From Diplonema japonicum (taxonomy: Eukaryota > Euglenozoa > Diplonemea > Diplonemida > Diplonemidae), in the NCBI GenBank assembly GCA_964019335.1, contig OZ025749.1:186001-250000 (forward strand): 64,000 bases of DNA. Direction: 5' to 3'. The translations under genes were made by a program, and so were the position numbers. This document shows, in pieces, positions 59,377 through 64,000 of the stretch. The notes below the pieces were generated by a model, which saw only the letters and a program-made list of their open reading frames with translations, ran no database searches and was not told where the DNA came from. Within the stretch, counting starts at the first letter, position 1. The number at the start of each line of letters is the position of its first letter.

Positions 59377-61992
59377 ATGGGTGCGACCCAGGGTCGGCCT
59401 TCCGATGGGAGGCGGGAAAAAACAGAGAGCAGGAGGAAAAACCACTTCAACACCTGCAGCGTCTTCACGGGACATCAGGAAATTGTAAGATGCCTGGTGG
59501 CGATTGACACCGCGACAGTGGCGTCGGGAAGCGACGACGGGCGGATCATCGTGTGGGACATCGTGAAGCGGGTCCCGAAGCTGACCATGAACACCGTGAT
59601 GATGGACATGGGCGACAGCGACAGCGACGGGGACAACCTCAGCGACGCGCTGCTGTACCGCCCCTCGCGGCGGGCTGTCAAGAAGCTTCTCCCCCTCACC
59701 GAGTTGAACGTTCTCGCAAGCTGCAGCACGAACGACAACCGCGTCATCCTATGGTCCCTCATCACCGGCGACATTCTCGGCCACTTGAAGGGGCACCACA
59801 CAGGCCCTGTAACATGCATCTCACCGATTCCAGGCTCCTCGCATCTCCTCGCAACGGCTGGCGCAGATACACTTATCTGCCTATGGACCGCGTCTCCCGC
59901 TGCAAACTCCATCCACGTCCCGCAAGGCGAAGAGGCCGTTAGGGGGGTGAACTACCGCCACCCCTCACCGGTGGAGGTTGCTTCCTTCATGGGAAGTACC
60001 AAGCGTATCGACACCACCGCCAAGTGGGCCTCCGCTCGAGACGTACAGTTCCTCATCGCACTTGACTCTACCACCGTCATCACCGTCGCCACGAACAGTT
60101 CCAAGCTGTACTGCTACATACTCCCCATTGGGAAGATGCCCAAGGCGGAGATGGTGCACGACCACCCGCATGACAAGGAAGCCGTCATCACACAGCTCAT
60201 CGGCAACCCCGAGCGGAGCGAGTTCATCACGGGCGACGACAAGGGCAAGATCGTCACGTGGTCTGCGAAGACACAGAGCCCGACCCGTACATTCACCATG
60301 TCCAAGATCTTCAAGGGGCTTGTCAAAAACCTTTCGAAAGAGGATCTGTGCGTCCGGTCGATCTCTATCAACAACAAGCACAACTCCATCGCTGTTGCTG
60401 CGGGGGTGATGCTGTCCATCCTGCCGCTGCCCGACCAGCTGACAGATGATGGGAAGAAACAAAAGGCCGACACGGCAGACGCACTGTGCAAATCGCCGAT
60501 GGCCCACCGTGTCCCCATCACACAAGTAGAGTGGCTGCCTGCCTCAGACGGGCAGTACCTCATCACATCCTCAGAGGATGTAGACGATTGCACCATCAAG
60601 GTGTGGGACACCTTCACGAAAGATCACAGACGAGCGGTGGTCAGAGAAGCTTCAAAGCTAACCACCCATTCGAATCCCAAGCACCTTGACACAAGCCGTG
60701 TAAGGTCAAACAGCAATGCAACCGTGGCCAAAAGGTCCCCAGCATCAACACCCGGCGGTCTCTTCAGATCGTTTCTGTTCAGCAGCAGCAGGTCGAAGAG
60801 AACGGAGTCGAGCGGCGACACTTCTGTCGGAGGAGACACACCGAGACATAGTGAAGCTTCGGTTCCCATCTCACTACATGCTGCCCCTAGTCAAGCATAC
60901 CGACCCTTCCGCCCTTTACTGGACCCCAATAAGGATGTTGTCAATGAGCTGGACGCGCACACCGACCGCGTTACGAACATCGCAACGATCCCCACTACAG
61001 GGATGGGGTTCATGTCGTCTTCCAATGACAAGACAGTTGTGTTCTGGACTGTGGGCGCGTACTTTGACGCAAGGGCAATGGAGGCAGCGAGGATGCAACG
61101 GCAGCAAGACATCCCAGGCGGTGACTGGCCTACATGGGATAATGCTTACAAGTGGAAAATGTCATGCGATGCGGACTGTGAGTGGTTGTCCCGCGGCTGC
61201 GAGCTGGAGCTTCGTAACAGAATACGCATAGTGGGCCTGTCCGAAGAGGCTCGCAGCATCCCCGCTCCAGGGAAACTGAACCGAATCCCGACCACGCTCA
61301 GCTTGCTTGGCAGCCTCACAGACATCAGCCCTCTTTATCAAAACGCATCGCCCGACCCTTCAGCATCGATCCCATCGCCGGCTGACTCGTTGTTGCCGTC
61401 CAGGATTCTAAAGATGGGTTCTGGAAGTGGGACAAACAGTCAGGACAAGGATTCAAGGTCGATACCCGGTAGCCCTTCAGTTCTAGGGATCTCTGGGCAG
61501 AACAACCAGCAGAGGTCGTCTGGTACGACCATCGAGCAGGAAGGCTCCTCGGGGGGTGACTCGCAGAGGCAGTCGCAGTCGGCAGACATTCTTGCTCAGT
61601 GGACCGCAGGGATCCACGACGGTGGCAAAGGCTCGCGGGGAAGCGCGACCCGGTGGCTACATGCGGATGCACCCAAGAGGCAGACCAGCATAGCCGCCGA
61701 CCACAGTTCGAGGAACAGTACCGGGCTGGGAGGGATTCTTCCACCGTCTAGCGATGGGCCGGTGCGAAAAGGCATGGTATGTTGGCGTTCCTTTTTTTTT
61801 TTTTTTTTTTTGTATCTTTTTTCAGATGTCGCAAGACAGCCCCCCCCCTGCGGACAGGCGCAGCAGTGGTGCCCCGCGTATAGACGACTACTTCTCGTAT
61901 GTTTGTTGGAGGGAGAAAAAAAAAAATGCAGTAGCATCCCCGACGAACCTGGGAGTACACTTGCGCTCAGCCCTTTGCAAGAAATGGACTAG
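59377..61992 (+). CDS. WD40-repeat protein with disordered C-terminus (three exons)
   Basis: Exons 59377-61776, 61826-61896 and 61932-61992 encode 843 residues. WD40 blades begin near residue 25: FTGHQEIVRCLVAIDTATVA then SGSDDGRIIVWDI, STNDNRVILWSL, HHTGPVTCISPI then LICLWT, FITGDDKGKIVTWS, TSSEDVDDCTIKVWD. After a Ser-rich insert the blades resume at about 520 (LDAHTDRVTNIATI, SSSNDKTVVFWTV). The last 200 residues are Ser/Gly/Gln-rich and disordered. Both introns have GTATGT donors and CAG acceptors (49 and 35 nt). The frame is consistent only with both removed, giving a tail ending LSPLQEMD. It is probably a scaffold; I cannot identify the orthologue. Confidence 0.8.
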   Translation: MGATQGRPSDGRREKTESRRKNHFNTCSVFTGHQEIVRCLVAIDTATVASGSDDGRIIVWDIVKRVPKLTMNTVMMDMGDSDSDGDNLSDALLYRPSRRAVKKLLPLTELNVLASCSTNDNRVILWSLITGDILGHLKGHHTGPVTCISPIPGSSHLLATAGADTLICLWTASPAANSIHVPQGEEAVRGVNYRHPSPVEVASFMGSTKRIDTTAKWASARDVQFLIALDSTTVITVATNSSKLYCYILPIGKMPKAEMVHDHPHDKEAVITQLIGNPERSEFITGDDKGKIVTWSAKTQSPTRTFTMSKIFKGLVKNLSKEDLCVRSISINNKHNSIAVAAGVMLSILPLPDQLTDDGKKQKADTADALCKSPMAHRVPITQVEWLPASDGQYLITSSEDVDDCTIKVWDTFTKDHRRAVVREASKLTTHSNPKHLDTSRVRSNSNATVAKRSPASTPGGLFRSFLFSSSRSKRTESSGDTSVGGDTPRHSEASVPISLHAAPSQAYRPFRPLLDPNKDVVNELDAHTDRVTNIATIPTTGMGFMSSSNDKTVVFWTVGAYFDARAMEAARMQRQQDIPGGDWPTWDNAYKWKMSCDADCEWLSRGCELELRNRIRIVGLSEEARSIPAPGKLNRIPTTLSLLGSLTDISPLYQNASPDPSASIPSPADSLLPSRILKMGSGSGTNSQDKDSRSIPGSPSVLGISGQNNQQRSSGTTIEQEGSSGGDSQRQSQSADILAQWTAGIHDGGKGSRGSATRWLHADAPKRQTSIAADHSSRNSTGLGGILPPSSDGPVRKGMVCWRSFFFFFFLYLFSDVARQPPPCGQAQQWCPAYRRLLLVCLLEGEKKKCSSIPDEPGSTLALSPLQEMD
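61777..61825 (+). other. Intron 1 of the WD40 gene, 49 nt
   Basis: The intron runs GTATGT...TTTTCAG in phase 0 and contains a 22-nt T-run. It joins KGM to MSQDSPPPADRR. Confidence 0.8.
61897..61931 (+). other. Intron 2 of the WD40 gene, 35 nt
   Basis: The intron runs GTATGT...ATGCAG with an A-run. It joins IDDYFS to SIPDEPG across a split Ser codon. Confidence 0.75.
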
Positions 61993-62674
61993 CTTTTTGA
62001 TGGAGGGAACAAAAATGAATAAACTGACATGGGGTACGGAGAAGATGCTGGAAACAGGGAGGGGGGGAAAAAAAGAATAAGGAGGTCGTAGCGAATTTAG
62101 CAGGGGAATGAAAAAAAAAGTTTAATTATCTTTTTTCTTTTCTTTTTTTGGTTTTTGTTTCTCAAACGATCCCAGTCACATCTATCGCAGGATTTTTCTT
62201 AAAAGGTCATGCTTTTCTTCTTTTTTTTTGACGATAATCTTGTTTCGCTCAATTTTATTGTCCCCCCCCCCCCCCCCCCCCTCCACTTCTACGTACCATT
62301 GGTCCCCCCCCTTTTTTTCCTTTATGAGCCTTATTAGCTATTTATCCATCCTCTTTCCCCCCTGTCGCCTCTTTCTTCTTCATTGTGAAAAGGGATCGTG
62401 TTATAAAGAAGAGAAAAAAAAAAAAAAAAACGAAGGGGAAAAACAAAAAATGAAAATGACTTTTTTTTTTTAAGAAACCCCCTCTCATATCCCCTATTTT
62501 TTTTTTTTTTCATCCCCTTAATGTGATACTCCGTGGGTGCCAGGGAAGAGAAAAAAAAAAGAAAAAAAAAAAGCAACGTGTGAAAGAAAAAAAAATTGAA
62601 ATTTTATGTTAGTTCTTTATTTATTATTATTTTTTTTTTTTCGTCCTCCAAAAAAAAGGGGGGGGGCAAAAAAA
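61993..62674 (+). other. Intergenic, homopolymer-rich
   Basis: No gene is recognised. The stretch consists of T, C and A runs, and an A-run directly precedes the next ATG at 62675. Confidence 0.55.
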
Positions 62675-63592
62675 ATGAGCGGAGAGCTAGATGAATACGG
62701 ATGGGAGTCACGGCATTGCCCTGTGAACCCGTTCAAGGAAGGGTTGAAGGAAAACTGGCCGGACATGGACGAAGCCTTTTCATTCAGTAAGGGTGACGAG
62801 GACGACGATGGGGAAAGGTTCGGGGAGGTGGGCACCGAGCCCGACGTCAACACCTCCATGGCGATGAGCTACGAGGAGGCACAACACGACAGCAGCCACA
62901 CAGAGATGACAACCCCTACCAAGCAGATCCACACCGTACATGTGTCGAGACAGACCATGGCAACACCGACTGCTTCACCCATACCGCGTAACGCAACCCC
63001 ATTCAACAGCCCCTACGTCCTCCATCGGGGGGCTTTGGATGACCCCGGTGAACATGAACCGGCGAACCTCAACCCCCATCTTGCCCTCCCCGACGAGATT
63101 GATTCCCTTTTTGAGAGAAAAGACGCTTTATTTGAACTTTTCGGGCAGTTTTGCAGCGTTTTAGTCGGGTTGAAAAAGGGGGGTACTCTTGACAAGAATG
63201 GTATAGAAACAGCTTTAAACGCCTTGCAGGGAACAGCAGCAAAGCAGCCTGTAGAGCGAACCACCAAAGCTACGCAGGCCACTCTAATGCATAGTGTTGC
63301 GACGCAGTGCAGCGACACGCAGGTGCAGCCTGGTGTGGCATCTTTTGACGCGTCTAATTGTTTTTTGAAGGACCCCTCGCAGCCCGAGCCTCTCGATGAT
63401 GTGCTTGAGTGGGCGAAGGCACGCCGGGCGCGGGGGCACCCGCGGTTCATCTCCTCCCCGCAGCCCTGCGCCTACTCCTCTACAACAGTTTTCCCGTCTC
63501 TCGCCTCTCCCGTGTCGAAGGTGTCGGCCTCCCCTTACGGGCTGATGCGTGCAAGATACATGGCCATGCTCGACTCCCCAGTTGCACGTTAG
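62675..63592 (+). CDS. Hypothetical acidic, partly disordered protein
   Basis: The product has 305 residues. The ATG is within an A-run. The N-terminal part is acidic (DEDDDGERFGE) and rich in Ser/Thr. A predicted helical core lies at about residues 148-185 (LPDEIDSLFERKDALFELFGQFCSVLVGL). The C-terminus is Ser/Pro-rich, ending in a basic stretch (GLMRARYMAM). There is no signal peptide, membrane segment or catalytic motif. Codon use resembles the neighbouring genes, which supports it as a real gene. I do not recognise the family. Confidence 0.65.
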   Translation: MSGELDEYGWESRHCPVNPFKEGLKENWPDMDEAFSFSKGDEDDDGERFGEVGTEPDVNTSMAMSYEEAQHDSSHTEMTTPTKQIHTVHVSRQTMATPTASPIPRNATPFNSPYVLHRGALDDPGEHEPANLNPHLALPDEIDSLFERKDALFELFGQFCSVLVGLKKGGTLDKNGIETALNALQGTAAKQPVERTTKATQATLMHSVATQCSDTQVQPGVASFDASNCFLKDPSQPEPLDDVLEWAKARRARGHPRFISSPQPCAYSSTTVFPSLASPVSKVSASPYGLMRARYMAMLDSPVAR

Positions 63593-64000
63593 GGGGGGGG
63601 AAAGAAAAAAAAGTTTTTTTTTGTATTGTACTGTACCATTTTTTTTTGAGAAAACTGCTAACTTGACCCCCCCCCCCCCCCCCCCCCCCCTAGGGCTATG
63701 CTGGCATGGAAACGCGTTTCCATGCATTTTTTGAAAAAAAGGGAAACGGAAACGGAAACGTTTCCCTATTTTGGGGCCGTTTCCTTATTTTGGGGGTTTT
63801 AGAGACTTATTTTTTTTGGGGGCAAATCACTCGGAAGAAATATACGAGACAAAGGGGGCCAGTGTTGGTGGCGCCCTGGGGAAATCTTCTAGGTTTCGAT
63901 GAAGGATGCGATTGTGGCATCCATTTTTTGAACAGCGTCGTCAATCAGCCTTCCGCTCAGAGCTTTCCTGTCCGGTAGCTCGTACGTGGCCCCGAGCGGA
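63593..64000 (+). other. Intergenic with palindrome and GGAAAC/GTTTCC cluster
   Basis: After a C-run there is a perfect 22-bp palindrome at 63704-63725 (GCATGGAAACG then CGTTTCCATGC). It is followed by three GGAAAC units running into GTTTCC at 63742-63765 and another GTTTCC at about 63778. No gene is recognised up to the window end; the last 150 bases look complex enough to be the start of another feature. Confidence 0.6.

Overview
The window is nuclear DNA of a single-celled eukaryote. The evidence is eukaryote-only housekeeping genes (UTP21/WDR36, class I ribonucleotide reductase large subunit, PIG-Q/GPI1, a DHHC palmitoyltransferase), spliceosomal GT-AG introns, two nuclear-type tRNA genes and APE-type non-LTR retrotransposons. 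Every supported gene, both tRNAs and all retroelements lie on the + strand. Many genes are preceded by a long pyrimidine tract ending in AG shortly before the ATG. One-way gene order plus pyrimidine-AG leaders is what polycistronic transcription with spliced-leader trans-splicing looks like, as in Euglenozoa. A diplonemid-like organism is my best guess, but no spliced-leader or rRNA gene is present to prove it. Intergenic DNA is dominated by homopolymer runs of all four bases.

Layout. 1-3.8 kb: the 3' part of a UTP21 gene, a small multi-spanning membrane protein and a SAM-like/C2HC zinc-finger protein. 4.5-23.1 kb: a nest of retrotransposons. It holds a 5'-truncated, frameshifted copy of family A (APE-RT-RNase H-CCHC), a full-length family B element (OTU-like ORF1, one UGA, a 2A-like motif, APE-RT ORF2), and a near-complete second family A copy abutting a tRNA-Cys gene. 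23.1-23.3 kb: tRNA-Cys(GCA) and tRNA-Pro(CGG). 23.4-28.6 kb: an ankyrin membrane protein, a ubiquitin-like/ankyrin protein, and ribonucleotide reductase in four exons. 29.6-34.8 kb: a giant protein fusing an R-S-E ADP-ribosyltransferase, a NACHT NTPase, pentapeptide repeats and a WD40 propeller. 36.4-40.4 kb: an EF-hand protein and a 654-residue protein of unknown function. 40.5-56 kb: five almost identical 3.21-kb tandem units, each encoding a secreted Cys-rich 549-residue protein. 56-63.6 kb: a DHHC acyltransferase, PIG-Q, a WD40 protein and an acidic protein of unknown function.

The most interesting points are these. (1) The ART-NACHT-pentapeptide-WD40 protein looks like an NLR/STAND sensor carrying an ADP-ribosyltransferase effector. 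(2) In the family B element, an OTU-fold ORF1 that has lost all three catalytic residues is joined in frame, through a single UGA, to an ORF2 that begins with a GIEPHPGP 2A-like motif. (3) The spacers of the tandem array are mosaics: a scrap of the downstream DHHC gene, a scrap of the upstream 654-residue gene and a scrap of the family B 3' end. Together they record how the array formed. (4) There are very short GTATG...ACAG introns of 33-60 nt, several of which are multiples of three with no stop codon and so are invisible to ORF calling.
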